Shown: positions 1-10,694 of the stretch, in pieces
Layout of the letters: every line of letters begins with the position of its first letter
Position numbering within the stretch: position 1 is the first letter of the stretch
NCBI GenBank assembly: GCA_010356995.1
Contig: ML996687.1
Coordinates: 1,831,148-1,895,147, forward strand
Source of the DNA: Trichodelitschia bisporula
Lineage: Eukaryota > Ascomycota > Dothideomycetes > Phaeotrichales > Phaeotrichaceae
DNA length: 64,000 bases
Reading direction: 5' to 3'
Translations under genes and position numbers: made by a program
The notes under the pieces: generated by a model
What the model was told of the DNA's origin: nothing
The model's input: the letters and a program-made list of their open reading frames with translations, nothing else
Databases searched by the model: none

Positions 1-3000
1 ACCACCTTTCGCCACCGCATGGCCTGGCAGATACGCGGCAACAACAACCGAATCTCCACGTTCCTTCCAGCCTGGCTCTGACGCGCCCGCCCCGATCGCC
101 GACGCGTGCCTGCCAAGCTGCGCAGAGTGCGCTTGCGCGGCGGTAATATGTTGCCACGGCCAAGGCTAGGGGTGTGCGATGTAGACAGGGCAAGAGAAAC
201 GAGGTTCGAGGAAGGGTGCGTTGAGGTTGAGTAAGGGTACGTTGGGGTTCGTGCAGGCAGCTGGTCGACGTTGGGCGACAGGTAAGGGGCCCATTCGGCG
301 CGGCTCTGTGATACGGCAACTCGGTGTCTGCAACCGGCCTCGTCCCCGAAATGGCATCGGACCTCACACCGCATCCGCCGTTGCACCCTCCCGTACGGAA
401 TATATTTCCCACCGCCTCGCCCTGCGTGTGCGCCACAGTGGCGAGTGCGTCCGCCATGCCTCGTCCCGCCCCGACCCCTCCACTTACCTAACCTCTCACC
501 TGCCGCACCCTACAATCTGCCAGGCCCGACAGGGAAAGTTGACGCGTTGAACAGTTGTACTGGTAGGGCTAGAAAGCACGCGCCGAAGCTACTGTACCGG
601 CAGCTGGTGCAGCTGAAGTTCTCGCCTTTTGCCCTGCGGCATTCATCCCGACCACCGGACACCTTCGCCACCTCCGGGTGCGGCTTGCGGGCTTGGCAAG
701 CTGCATGGCGCCTGTGGGGCTGGCGCAGGGTTGCAAGCGTGAGTATGGGCTGACTGCTGGGGGGGCGGGGGGATGCAGGTTTGCTTGCTTGGGGAATAAT
801 GGGAATAGAGATGGTGGGGATGGGATGTACCGCACGGTGTTGTAGCCGCGGTGTTTCAGAGAGCGGGAGGTGGGGCGGTGCGGCTGCGTGCCACAGCATA
901 CGGCGCGGGGGAGGGAGGGGAACTTTGAACGGAATGAATCCGCAATTGATGATGGGCGGCTGGAGGGCAGGACTGTGCGGCGTGTTTGGGGTGCAGCGCG
1001 GCGCGGCGCGAATATGCTTGAGACGTCGGCATGAGGTGGTGCGGGTACTGATGGAGGTGCGGCAGATGGGCGTGTCTGTTGAAATGTCAAGACTCGACAA
1101 GGTCTGATGTGCAGGGAAGCTAAATGTCAGCAAAGCCGGTGTGGCGTTGGTTCGCCGTATGCGAGATGCAGCCGATACTGCAGGTATCTAGTCACGTGAT
1201 GGAGCAAAACATCTGCTGCAAAAAGATGGAGTTTCAGAAGAGCACAGCCTCGACAGGTACGGCGTCTTCTCTGCCGGCGTCTAAATGTATTGCGTTGCGC
1301 CTGCTGCATGGGAGACACAAGGCTGAGTGTGCTGTGATGCGGGGAATGTGGAGGGCCTGGCTTGCCTGGATTTGGCATTTCTGCTGGAGATGCAACGCCG
1401 GCCCGTGTGGAGCATGCGGCTTCGCGCGGCTGGCACGGCAGCGCCTGAGGTCAGCCACACTGGGGGAGGGGGATGTTTGTCGACCTCAGCCCGGTGGTTG
1501 ACGAGGTGGAGAGGAGGACATACGGCACGTCAAGCAACGAGAGCGAATGGACTGGAATACGGCGATTTCCTGCTCGTCTGCTCAGCTCCATGACAGCTAT
1601 GAGGGTTAAAGTAGTTTTTGTCAAGAGTGCAGCTGGAGACAAAGAGTCGCATTCTGATTTGCGGCGTTGCCTCCCCTCCCCCCTTCAGCCCCAGCCTCAA
1701 CGAGGCTGCGTCATTTCAAGCCTTTCCAGCCACCAGCCCGTCGCTCTTTCGCCCTTTTCTGCATCTTATCAACAATCAACATCAATCGATCAGTTCACCA
1801 TGAGTTTTACCTCTTCACCTCAACTCTTTCCATCTGAAGTTCTTATCGAATCATTTTTCTCAGGCGAAATTGATATGCAAGAAGAGTAGATCTAGTGCGA
1901 AGCGTGCAGCAAGCCATCCGTTACTCCATTCTGCAGCCACACACTCATTCCTGCCGCAAGCTTTTCCTTCCAAGAAAAACTCCTGTCCCTCACCCGCCCA
2001 TCCCACCCCCCTCCAAGCCCAGTCCAGGCCGCCCCTCCGCCTGCCGCTACTTTTCTCAGCTGCACACCTTTTTTTTGCCCCGAACCCGAGTCCTCTCCGC
2101 CTCTCCGCCCCTCCGCCTGTTGCCCACCGCTCACTTTCTTCCTCTCCTCTCCTCTCCTCCCCTCCCCTCCCCGCCCCCAGCCCACCTTTACACCTGAGGC
2201 GCACATCCTTTCCAACTACCGACTTCGCCATAGCACCCGCCTCAAATCCAGCCCACCAAAACCTACCTACACCGTCATCCATCACCCACCAAACCTACCC
2301 CCAACCTTACCTCTCCACCCACACTCACCGCACCACAGCCACATCACCAACAACCACAGCCTTCGCCAGAAACTTGTGGTTTTCCATTCTCGAACACGTT
2401 GCGGCAGCTTCTGCTAGGCTGTCTCACTCTAATCGAATTTTTTCTGATCAATCTTCCTCTAACTGCATCGTCGCCGCGAGCTCAGCTTGTTGAGCCCAGC
2501 TGAGCCACACCAACAACTGCCACACAAGGTCGAGAGCAGAGTGCGGCTTGACTATTACCAAACAAACCAGTTGCGATTCAACCGCGATGCGCGACTGTTG
2601 ATTCCACTTGCGGAGAGGAAGCTCTACTGTACGTACCCTTCTGCCTTCCTCTTCCTGCTTCGAAGCCGTGTCTGCACAGTCGCGGCAAATCTCGTGGGTC
2701 ACTGCAGACGCGGTCGCGCGCCGCCGCCTCAGCACTCAGCTCTCACTTCCCCATCCCTCGAGAAGCTCGCTGCGGCAGCTGTCGCATGCGAGCTTGGGTG
2801 CATCACGAACTTGCTCCATGGCGCGAGGCGAATCTCATCGCGAAGAAATCGCCCTCGCGCCGAGCCCTCCCAATCCCGTCGCGCTTCCGCAGCTTGTTCC
2901 CCCTCTCTCCACTCAGCAGAGCCGCATCAGGGTTCACTATGAAGAAACTCGCGCTGACCGTTGATAGGAAACGTCATTTTCGCGTGCTGCCCGAGTGCAA

Positions 3001-3032
3001 ACCAAACTATCCCATTTGACTGCCATTTGCTC
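1..3032. other. Intergenic region and long leader upstream of the C2H2 gene
   Basis: No reading frame here has a recognisable domain, convincing splice structure or codon pattern. The last kilobase looks like promoter and leader: a pyrimidine-rich stretch at about 1965-2200 with long runs of C and T, typical of filamentous fungal promoters, and a possible donor (GTACGT) near 2629 that would allow a leader intron. The first 1.1 kb is GC-rich and carries overlapping open frames on both strands that look like chance frames. Confidence 0.5.
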
Positions 3033-4841
3033 ATGGCCGCGGCTACCAGAGCAATCACCCCAACGCATACTGGTCCGTTTTCATCCGTCGCACCCGACAC
3101 GCCCACGTCCATAGCTTCGCCTACTCAAGCGCGTCTTGCAAAGAATCTGCTGCCGCCCGGCCTGGGAGCTTCCGCATCGCCGCGCTCGCAGAGCCCCCTG
3201 TACACGCAGAGCCCTTCGTATTCGCCGCAGCTCGTCGCAATCGGTGCCATGGCAGAAGAACGCCGCGCGCCTGGTCTGGCGAGCCCGAATGCCGCGACTG
3301 CCGCCTTGAACAACCTCATGCAGGGCGCTGCTGCCGCTGCTGGCCTTGCTGGCGCAAAGGAAACGAAGCTGAGCCAGCCCCTCCTCCAGGCGGCCAAGAG
3401 CATTCAAATCCCCGATACCACGACAACTACGGGTGAAGCTTTGCAAACGAGTCCGACGTCGATCTCGAGCTACGGCTCTATTAATAACACTACTGCAACT
3501 ACTGCCACTGCACCCGCGCTGTCGACGGCCTTGCCGCAGGGAGAGATGGACACGACCGATCCCGCCCTCATGCGTCCGTCTGTCGACCCAGGCATCGCGC
3601 CGGTTGACAACCGCGCCTTCACATATCCCCCGCCGCCTGCTGATGACCCGCGTAACCCGCAGCGGAACATGAGCATGCCCAATTCTGGCTACGGCCAGAC
3701 GCCCGTCAAATCGCCGTCGTCCAAGCGGCACAAGTGTCCCTACTGCGCAACCGTATTTACGCGTCACCACAATCTCAAATCGCATCTGTTGACGCACAGC
3801 CAAGAAAAACCGTACGAGTGCCAGCAGTGCCAGTCGCGCTTCCGGCGTCTGCACGACCTCAAACGCCACGCCAAGCTGCACACCGGTGAACGGCCCCACG
3901 AATGTCCGAAGTGCGGCCGCAAGTTTGCGCGCGGCGACGCGTTGGCTCGTCACAACAAAGGCCAGGGTGGCTGTGCAGGGCGGCGGTCTAGCTTCGGAGT
4001 GGACGATGACGGCGAGGGCCGCCCCGAAGGCATGGATGGCGTTGAGTACACCGCTGAGCCGGAGCACATGGATGACGACGAGGAGATGGACGAGCGGCGC
4101 CGCGAGAGTGAACCCAGTCACCGCCAAGACTCGACGTCTTACCGCCAGTCGAGCACCTACCCGCCTCTCAGCGGAGGCCGCCACGTCGGCCCCGTCGCCC
4201 AGATGTACCCGCCGACGGGGCCGCCGCCTGGCCATGAGAGCCCTAGCATGCGCCAAAACACGGCTTCGGGATCGTTTCCGCAGTACGGGTCTGGTGGGCA
4301 AGTGTATACCCCAACCGGCGTGACAGAAAGTCCCAAGCCCATATCTCCTGGCCATATGGAAAATCAGCGTGGGAGCGTGTCCGGCTCGTCTCGTAACTTC
4401 CAGGCTTACCAGCCCGGTCGTGGTGGCGCGCCTCAACTGCCTCCCTTGCCGCAGCTTCAGCATGGTGCGCATGGCCAACAGCCCGGCATGCCGCCGCCGC
4501 CGAGCTCGAGCTCGCACGCCGGCAGCATGTCGAGTCACTCGGGCAGCGGGGGCAGCACGCGGGAGTTGCTGGGGCAGCAGGGGCAGGACCTTCTGGCGTA
4601 TGTGCGGAACATGGAGACGCAGATGCGTACGATGCAGGAGGAACACACTGCGCGGGTGGCACAGCTGCAGATGGATCAGAACCGGCTACAGGAGGAGTAT
4701 ACAACCAAGCTTGCGCGGTTGGAGCAGGAGAACAAGAAGGCGGAGGAGCGGCACAATTCCGAGCTGATTCTTCTGAAGGAAGAGTTGAGTGGGTTGAAGG
4801 GGCGCATGACGGAGAAGGCGGCGACGCCTGCTGCCTCATAG
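3033..4841 (+). CDS. C2H2 zinc-finger transcription factor with C-terminal coiled coil
   Basis: Predicted nuclear DNA-binding regulator of 602 aa in one exon. Three tandem fingers lie at about residues 231-316: two classic C2H2 units (CPYC...HLLTH and CQQC...HAKLH) joined by short linkers, and a third whose last ligand is Cys (CPKC...H...GGC), so C2HC. The N-terminal 230 residues are Ser/Thr/Pro/Ala-rich and low complexity; an acidic patch follows the fingers; about residues 515-595 form a heptad-like coiled coil rich in Glu, Gln and Leu, suggesting dimerisation. The first in-frame ATG (MAAATRA...) is at 3033; the frame is open further upstream without an ATG. Similar three-finger proteins are widespread in Pezizomycotina, but I cannot assign a named orthologue. 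Confidence 0.88.
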   Translation: MAAATRAITPTHTGPFSSVAPDTPTSIASPTQARLAKNLLPPGLGASASPRSQSPLYTQSPSYSPQLVAIGAMAEERRAPGLASPNAATAALNNLMQGAAAAAGLAGAKETKLSQPLLQAAKSIQIPDTTTTTGEALQTSPTSISSYGSINNTTATTATAPALSTALPQGEMDTTDPALMRPSVDPGIAPVDNRAFTYPPPPADDPRNPQRNMSMPNSGYGQTPVKSPSSKRHKCPYCATVFTRHHNLKSHLLTHSQEKPYECQQCQSRFRRLHDLKRHAKLHTGERPHECPKCGRKFARGDALARHNKGQGGCAGRRSSFGVDDDGEGRPEGMDGVEYTAEPEHMDDDEEMDERRRESEPSHRQDSTSYRQSSTYPPLSGGRHVGPVAQMYPPTGPPPGHESPSMRQNTASGSFPQYGSGGQVYTPTGVTESPKPISPGHMENQRGSVSGSSRNFQAYQPGRGGAPQLPPLPQLQHGAHGQQPGMPPPPSSSSHAGSMSSHSGSGGSTRELLGQQGQDLLAYVRNMETQMRTMQEEHTARVAQLQMDQNRLQEEYTTKLARLEQENKKAEERHNSELILLKEELSGLKGRMTEKAATPAAS

Positions 4842-5137
4842 ATGGGGTTCTTTGTGCTGCTGGTTGCTCGCTTCCTTATCATGTCGTTTATGGGCTTTCT
4901 TTTTTCTGCGAGGGGCCGGGGTTATGCATTGATGAATGAAGAAGGCTGGGGGGAGTGATGGCGGGCCTGGCGTTAACAAGTGTGTTTGAGAAAGCGGGTC
5001 CAATACACGATAGAGACACTGCTGGTGTGGGGGTTGGCTGGCGGTATCGGCCGTCATTGCCTGTGGATCTAAGCTGGGGGCGAATACTGGCGGACAGGTT
5101 ACAGGGGGAGGTTGAGCTGCGGGACAAAAGGACCACT

Positions 5138-5223
<86 letters not shown>

Positions 5224-5915
5224 GCGGGAGAAAGGTGTTCGTTTCCGGTGGGAGGCGTGGTTACTTTTAATTGTAAGTGTTGCTGTCACTATGCTTCGTC
5301 GGGTGTTTTCACGGCGTGCTTCTGCTGGTTTACAAGGCGTGTGTGGCTTGTTTTCTTGTGCTTTTTTGCAGGCACGCGCCCGCGGGTTGCGCGGATGGGG
5401 ATCCTGCGGGATTCGACCTGCTATGCGAGGGGGGGAATGGGGAATCTTGTATTTGCGCATCTTATCCCGATTTTCCGTGTCTCGACGCACTTGAATTTTG
5501 CGAATGTCCTTTGCTCTCTGACTTCTTGTGGGTGGGGGTTGATTCAAAGGTGTGCAATTGTATTATATCCACAAGTTCCGTTCGAAATGTCCATCTGAAC
5601 CGTCCTTTGCGATCTCCTCGCGGGTTGTTCTTGTGCATTTGCCTATTCTGCTCTGTTCTGCGAGGTGACGTACATTCCAGCCTTGCCACTTCCATCGTCG
5701 GGCCTGGCCACGCAAACAAAGCCGTCCCTTGCGCCCATTCCACGGCCTACCTGGCCCCGGAAGTAGCCATTGCCCATTCCCATTCCCCATTCTGTCGCCC
5801 CGGCCTACGCTTGCAGCGCAGAATGCGTAGCGGGGGGGGACCATAAAGACCCAGCCTTGTCCCCGGTGTCTCGGGTCTCGGGGCCAGCGTAGAGGCTTTG
5901 TTCACCGACCTTCAT
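4842..5915. other. Intergenic region with poly(G) tract
   Basis: Spacer between the C2H2 gene and the next membrane-protein gene. Apart from the poly(G) run listed separately I see no gene. Open frames crossing the run translate as poly-Gly or poly-Pro and are artefacts of the homopolymer. Confidence 0.6.
5138..5222 (+). repeat. 85-bp poly(G) tract, one interruption
   Basis: Uninterrupted G except for a single A at 5193. It lies about 300 bp downstream of the C2H2 stop codon, on that gene's coding strand. Such a run is prone to slippage and assembly error, so its true length is uncertain. Confidence 0.95.
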
Positions 5916-6918
5916 ATGCCCGTCATGCGCGTCTCCGGTCCCTCCTCCGCCCGCACTAGCAACTCCCAGCCTTGCTACAACACCGCCAGCACGCTCGACA
6001 GCATGATGCACCACGCCCCTCCCCCCCCGAATTCTCCTTGGGCAACGCGCCTCTTCCCCCCCCTCCTGCACCTCCGGCGCGTGCCCACGCCCATTCCGAA
6101 ATGGATCCTCGCGCTGCGGCTCTTCGAACTCCTCATCTCATCCGCCGTGCTGGCAATGTGCATCGTCACGCTGCTCTTCGACCGCAGCGCCAAACTCACG
6201 CCGCCCCTGGTAGCACTGCTCATTACCTCTGCGCTGAGCACGGTGGTTATACTCCCGTATGCGCTGTGTGTGCGGTGGGCGGATGCGCGGCTTGTGCTGT
6301 GTGGGGATGGGATTGCGTGTCTTCTTTGGGGGACGGGGTTTGCGGCGTTGGGTGCGGTGCAGAGGAGTGATGTTTGGGTGTTTTTTGGGTGCGTTGGTTT
6401 AGGTTCTCCTGGTTGCCTTGGAGGGGATGCTGATGGGGGTGCAGGCAGTTGAAGAAACCAGTCCCCGGCGTCGTGTTCCCGGACCAGTTGCACCACGTGG
6501 TCCTCGCGTGGCAGACGGGGTTGGCGGGGGCGTATTTGGGCGCGTTTGAATTGTGCGTTCCCTTCCCCCCCTCCTTCCATCCAACCCAAGCTAACCCCTC
6601 CGCAGCGGCCTCTTCCTCCTTACAACACTGTGCTCAGCATATTACTACCACAAAGCGCTTGTGCGCGATGCGGTCCGCCCCGGACCTATGGTTTGGCCGA
6701 ATGCGGTGCGCGGTGGGCAATGGGCGCCGCGGGTGGCGAGTGGGGTGCTGGATAGTCCTGTGAGTGGATTGTGGGAGGGGGAGGGGGAGAAGTTGGTTGT
6801 TCGACATGCGGAGCCTGGCCAACAGGTGCCGCCGGGGACGGCGAGGAGTGAGGGGGGGGGTTGGGGGTATGCACCTGGACGGGTTCAGGGTGTATATCAA
6901 AGGGGAGGGGGTTGGTGA
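5916..6918 (+). CDS. Four-helix integral membrane protein (MARVEL-like topology)
   Basis: Three exons: 5916-6388, 6445-6552, 6606-6918. Introns 6389-6444 (GTGCGT...GTGCAG) and 6553-6605 (GTGCGT...CCGCAG) keep the frame. The product has four hydrophobic segments: LRLFELLISSAVLAMCIVTL, LVALLITSALSTVVILPYAL, GDGIACLLWGTGFAALGAV and, across the last junction, GLFLLTTLCSAYYYH. A hydrophilic tail rich in Gly, Arg and Glu follows. The topology and the Arg-Leu-Phe-Glu opening of helix 1 resemble fungal MARVEL-domain proteins, which sit in plasma or vesicle membranes; that family call is tentative. ATGs at 5916, 5925 and 6003 are all possible starts; 6003 would still give a complete four-helix protein. 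Confidence 0.72.
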
Positions 6919-7375
6919 TGCTTCGATTTCTTCTTTCTTTGGGGGTTGCGGGATGGTGTTTGCAGATGGTGTTTACTTTGGCTATGTTCTCTGGGGGTTA
7001 GCTTGGGATTAAAGGGTTGGGTTTACTTGAGGGGAAGGGATGGGATGGGATGTTGTATCTTGGTTGCGTTTTGAGATATCGAATTTGAGCCGCGTGTCCG
7101 TGGTATGTTCCCAAGTCTGTCTCAGTGTGACAATGTGGGCCAGCATGTAAAATGTGTACACGTTCGGTTCGAAGCGTTGATCGTATATCAGGTGGTAAAA
7201 CGAGCTATACAGTTCTCTTAGCCTTATCTCCCAACTCCCACCAACAAACAACAAAACCCCATCCCCAAAACACGCAACAAAAAAAGGTATCCACAACGCT
7301 ACAAGAGGCTTACAACATTCAAAACAGCAAAAAGTTCACCTCCCGGAAGGCTATGAAAAACCCCCCAACGTGGGG

Positions 7376-7445
7376 CTTTTGCGATTCGAACCCGCGACTT
7401 CCCGGGCATAAACCGAGTGGCTTCCCAGCTCGGCCATGCGACCTC
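7376..7445 (-). pseudogene. tRNA-like relic (Pol III A and B boxes)
   Basis: On the minus strand an A-box-like TGGCCGAGCTGG and a B box GGTTCGAATCG flank a perfect five-pair anticodon stem (CTCGG/CCGGG) with loop TTTATGC, which would read anticodon UAU (Ile). The T stem and acceptor stem do not pair well, so a functional tRNA is unlikely. A T5 run lies a short way downstream on the minus strand. It could be a tRNA pseudogene or a tRNA-derived SINE head. Confidence 0.4.
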
Positions 7446-8059
7446 GGGGTTCTCTCTACCAAAATTGATGGATAGAAAGTGCGGGCGCGCGCAATATATA
7501 GGGACATTGGGATTCATTCGGTGCTTCGCAGGTCACAGCCGGGCAGTTGTATGCTCGTCAAAGGAAGGCCATCCGCGAGTCCGATCATACCCGCTTGTGC
7601 AAGAGCGCTGTCGGAAAGGTGATGCCCCACTACGATTAGCGGATCGGACGTGCTAGGCCTGACATCAGTCAAGATCAGACGCCCCCAGCGACCGGATGAC
7701 ATACGATGCTCCGTGCGGCAAGGACTTCGAGCTGAGCTGTCTCGGCTTCGTTTCAACTGGTTCAACTGTACCCTCACTACGACTGCAAGTTGTTTGGCGC
7801 ATGTCTGCATTGGGGGAAAGGGGATGCTAGCAGTATTCCACAGTTTGAGGGGAGCGTCGGTGATGGTACGGGCGGAGCATGCTGCCTATAAGCGTGCAAG
7901 TACCGAGCGTGCCTCTGAATGTATCCGAGGTGGTGAGTCCTGGTAGATTACTAACTGTATCCGAGCAGGAGCGCGTATCCCTAAGCCTGTAGTCGTCCTG
8001 CGGAAAATCTTCCGCGACAGTGCCATCATCAAGCTTGATTCAAGGAAGACGGTGGGCTG

Positions 8060-8400
8060 TTGAGCGGTGCAGTTCGAAGGTTGGCCGCCGGTGGTACTCA
8101 GCAGGGCGTGAGACTATTCGCTTTGTAGGTGGCATCATCCGGGAAGTAGACATACCTGCCCTTTCAAACTCGTATCCAAAGAGGATCGCACACACAAGAA
8201 TTCGACCTAGTCAGGCCCTTAGTGGAGGTCCGCCCAAGGAAGTCAACAAAACTAGGTCCAATTCTTATATGCGCGATCGTCTTTAGATAGGAGTTTGAAA
8301 GGGCTGGTATGCCCTCTTTCTGGATGACGGAACCAATGAAGAACTGAAAGTCTCACGCCGTCGAGTGCCAGTGCTGCAAATCTTCGATAACGAAATCTAG
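8060..8400. repeat. Long imperfect inverted repeat (hairpin or MITE-like)
   Basis: The left arm (about 8060-8208) and the reverse complement of the right arm (about 8250-8400) align over roughly 145 nt with many substitutions. Shared blocks include GGCGTGAGAC, GCCCTTTCAAACTC and, next to the roughly 41-nt loop, AAGAATT(C/G)GACC. No open frame spans it. It may be a MITE or a fold-back of transposon fragments; I cannot identify terminal repeats or a target duplication. Confidence 0.75.
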
Positions 8401-8610
8401 TGAGGTTGATGGGACGTGAGGAGAGGATGGGAGGAGATGTCGTTGGGATGTCGCTGACAAACGATCGATGGGATTTGTCCGATATTAACGAAGAGTCGAT
8501 CTCTTGGCGCCGGCATGTGGATTTCACGTGTTTTCCGCGTGTTCTATTGGCTCCCCGTCTGCCTACGCCATCGGTGGGGATCCGCAACACGCCTGTAGGC
8601 ATGCGCAGTA

Positions 8611-8798
8611 ACGCTTGAGAAGGGACGCTCCTAGAGACGCTTAAGAAGGGACGCTTACAGCCATACTCGCAGAGACGCCTGAGAGAGACGCTCTAGGAGG
8701 AACACTTACAGAGACACTCCGGGAGGAACGCTTATAGAGACGCTCCGGGAGGACGCTCGCAGGGACGCTCAGGAGGACGCTCGCAGGAACGCATAGAT
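8611..8798 (+). repeat. Degenerate minisatellite, unit about 26 bp
   Basis: Tandem units built on ACGCTCCGGGAGGAACGCT plus a short tail (for example TATAGAG). The best-preserved copies are at about 8690-8790; those toward 8611 are more diverged, with shorter and longer unit lengths. No coding potential is evident. Confidence 0.75.
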
Positions 8799-9878
8799 CA
8801 AGTTGAACGTGGCATAACCTTATGCGATCACATGATTAAATGAAGCGCCCGCGAAGCGGACGCCTCACCCTAGTGTCCGATAACGTACCCGCAGATGCCA
8901 AGACGCTAACTTGCTACCTGAACCGCTTGAGACACGTGGTTTTCAGCCTTACGAGTTGTTGAAAGCTCATAGAGCAGTTTGCATCACATCTGGGACGTAA
9001 AGTCGATTCAAGTGCTATTGTATTTTTATACTCTCCTTTCGCATTACGAGCTACGGATGTACATCTTCAAGAAAGACAGCGAACAGCCGCTCGCCGTCGC
9101 CTGCCGCCGGGAATCTATGGAAGATATCAGTTCGACCAGTGCCGCCAGCCCATCGTCCGCCAGCCCATCGTTCGCTAGCCCTTTCCCATGAAAGCTGGAG
9201 CCGAGAGGGCTTACAAAACGAGTCAGCAAGCTGGGCAGGCAGGATTATTCCTGTCCCGGGCGAGTGCCTCAGATACTTACGGTAGGCAGCGACGAAGGTG
9301 GCGAAGTACACACCAGCCCTTCTACCGCTTCAGGCCGGCACGCGACTGCCCAAGCTCAAATCGTGACTCATACAAGAGGTGACGACTCCACCGCCGCTGG
9401 GAGCAAAGCCGAGTTGGATGAAGATGATCGAATCGTGATGCAAGGATTATGGAGCCCCCGTTAGGCTCTGCGGAGGGTGGAAACTACTAAATGCAGTGGA
9501 AGAGTGCTTAGCAAGACTGCAGACGGCACTTGAGCTGGCAGTAGACGCATTTGCTCGAAACGGACGACGTCACGATATCGGACGGTCAGCTCGAGACAAT
9601 ATTGGCAGTGTCGACTGGGCTCCAGTGAAGCCGGAGGTTCGAGACTAGCTAAGCACCGACACTCGAAGGAACTTAAAGAGACTGAGACTGGAAGCCTTTG
9701 ATTGCTGCATGTGGAGCAAATCGATTGGCATGTTGATATTGACAAAATTCATACGTGTCCTGAGCCGGCCGCTTCGCAAAAAAGAAAAAGGAACAACTTA
9801 GCCGCTGATTTCATTTCCCATTGCCAGCAAAAATGTGCCTCCGACGCCCCCGACTGAAGTAAGGGGATGAAGGAGCAA

Positions 9879-9949
9879 GCCCGCGGCGAGGAGTGAACTC
9901 GCGACCTTGGGGTTAAAAGCCCCACGCTCTGCCACTAAGCTACACAGGC
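9879..9949 (-). tRNA. tRNA-Lys (anticodon UUU)
   Basis: A 71-nt cloverleaf on the minus strand. The acceptor stem GCCTGTG/CGCGGGC pairs fully, counting G-T pairs. The D arm contains TAGCTTAGTGG (A box), the anticodon stem TGGGG/CCCCA encloses loop CTTTTAA, and the T arm is GCGAG-TTCACTC-CTCGC. No intron is present, unlike the Lys(CUU) gene near 36 kb. No good T-run terminator follows immediately. Confidence 0.9.
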
Positions 9950-10694
9950 AGTGAATGGAGGTAGTGCGTGAAGTTGAAATGATACAGGGTCTCGGACGCC
10001 CAGAGGTAAGAAGGACCGTAGGTTAAGTGGGATGCAGCGCTGGGCCATGAGCGCCGTGAATCGGATTCCTTGAGATCATTCCGCGTAAAAGGTTGTTCTT
10101 GTTGTGTGCTGTGGCTGGAGCAGATAAGATGCGAGACCGTCGCTTGTGATGCGTGGTGCGTGGTGGTTAGGAATCGGTACACTACGGTTGAGTCAACGTC
10201 CCCAACCGAAGTCGCAACCCATTTACGGAGCGGAAATACTATACTCCGCTCGTGTTTCCGAATGCGAGGCGGGCAAAGACGACAATCTAATCTACTGTAG
10301 ATGATATTGATGAATCACTTACCGGTATATCTGCTTCTATATGCAAGCTCTTTGCGCAAGATGCTAAGCCATGTGCGAAGCCGACTCGCCGTCATGCTAG
10401 TCCTTCTGTGCCAGGGTGGTTCGCCCTTTCCGAAGTCTGTATGGGCATCTGGGTCGCCTTTCCTCGACAGCCGAAGCATTTGAATGGCCCCTGCCTATCC
10501 TTTAAAGAGAATGTGGGAATCTGCGAGATTATAAACATGGCCAGTCAGAGCCGGTAAAGTCTAGTTTCTGCTTCAGGTTTACGATTGATAGCCCCACTAT
10601 TAGTACGTGCATCATTACGACCTCACGTCTATCCCGCTGTCGCCCAGAGCTCCACACCCGTAGTCCACCAGCGTCTGTCGGTTACGATTCAACC

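Larger units (their letters stand above)
6919..10694. other. Gene-poor, repeat-bearing region
   Basis: Visibly lower in GC than flanking genes and without any frame I can support as a protein. It holds a tRNA-like relic, a long imperfect hairpin, a 26-bp minisatellite and an intact tRNA-Lys, all listed separately. The mixture looks like a decayed transposon landing zone. The promoter of the carboxylesterase gene lies in its last few hundred bases. Confidence 0.55.

Noticed and set aside
510-1133. Long minus-strand open frame (about 200 codons) near the left edge
   Set aside because: Low-complexity Pro/Ser/Arg composition, overlapping frames on both strands equally open, no domain; typical of GC-rich spurious frames.
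3081-4646. 521-codon minus-strand frame opposite the C2H2 gene
   Set aside because: It is the antisense shadow of the zinc-finger coding sequence and has no domain of its own.
4888-5547. Poly-Pro and poly-Gly frames across the G-run
   Set aside because: Their openness comes only from the homopolymer.
8600-8800. CRISPR-like array
   Set aside because: The units are contiguous tandem repeats without unique spacers, in a eukaryotic genome; it is a minisatellite.
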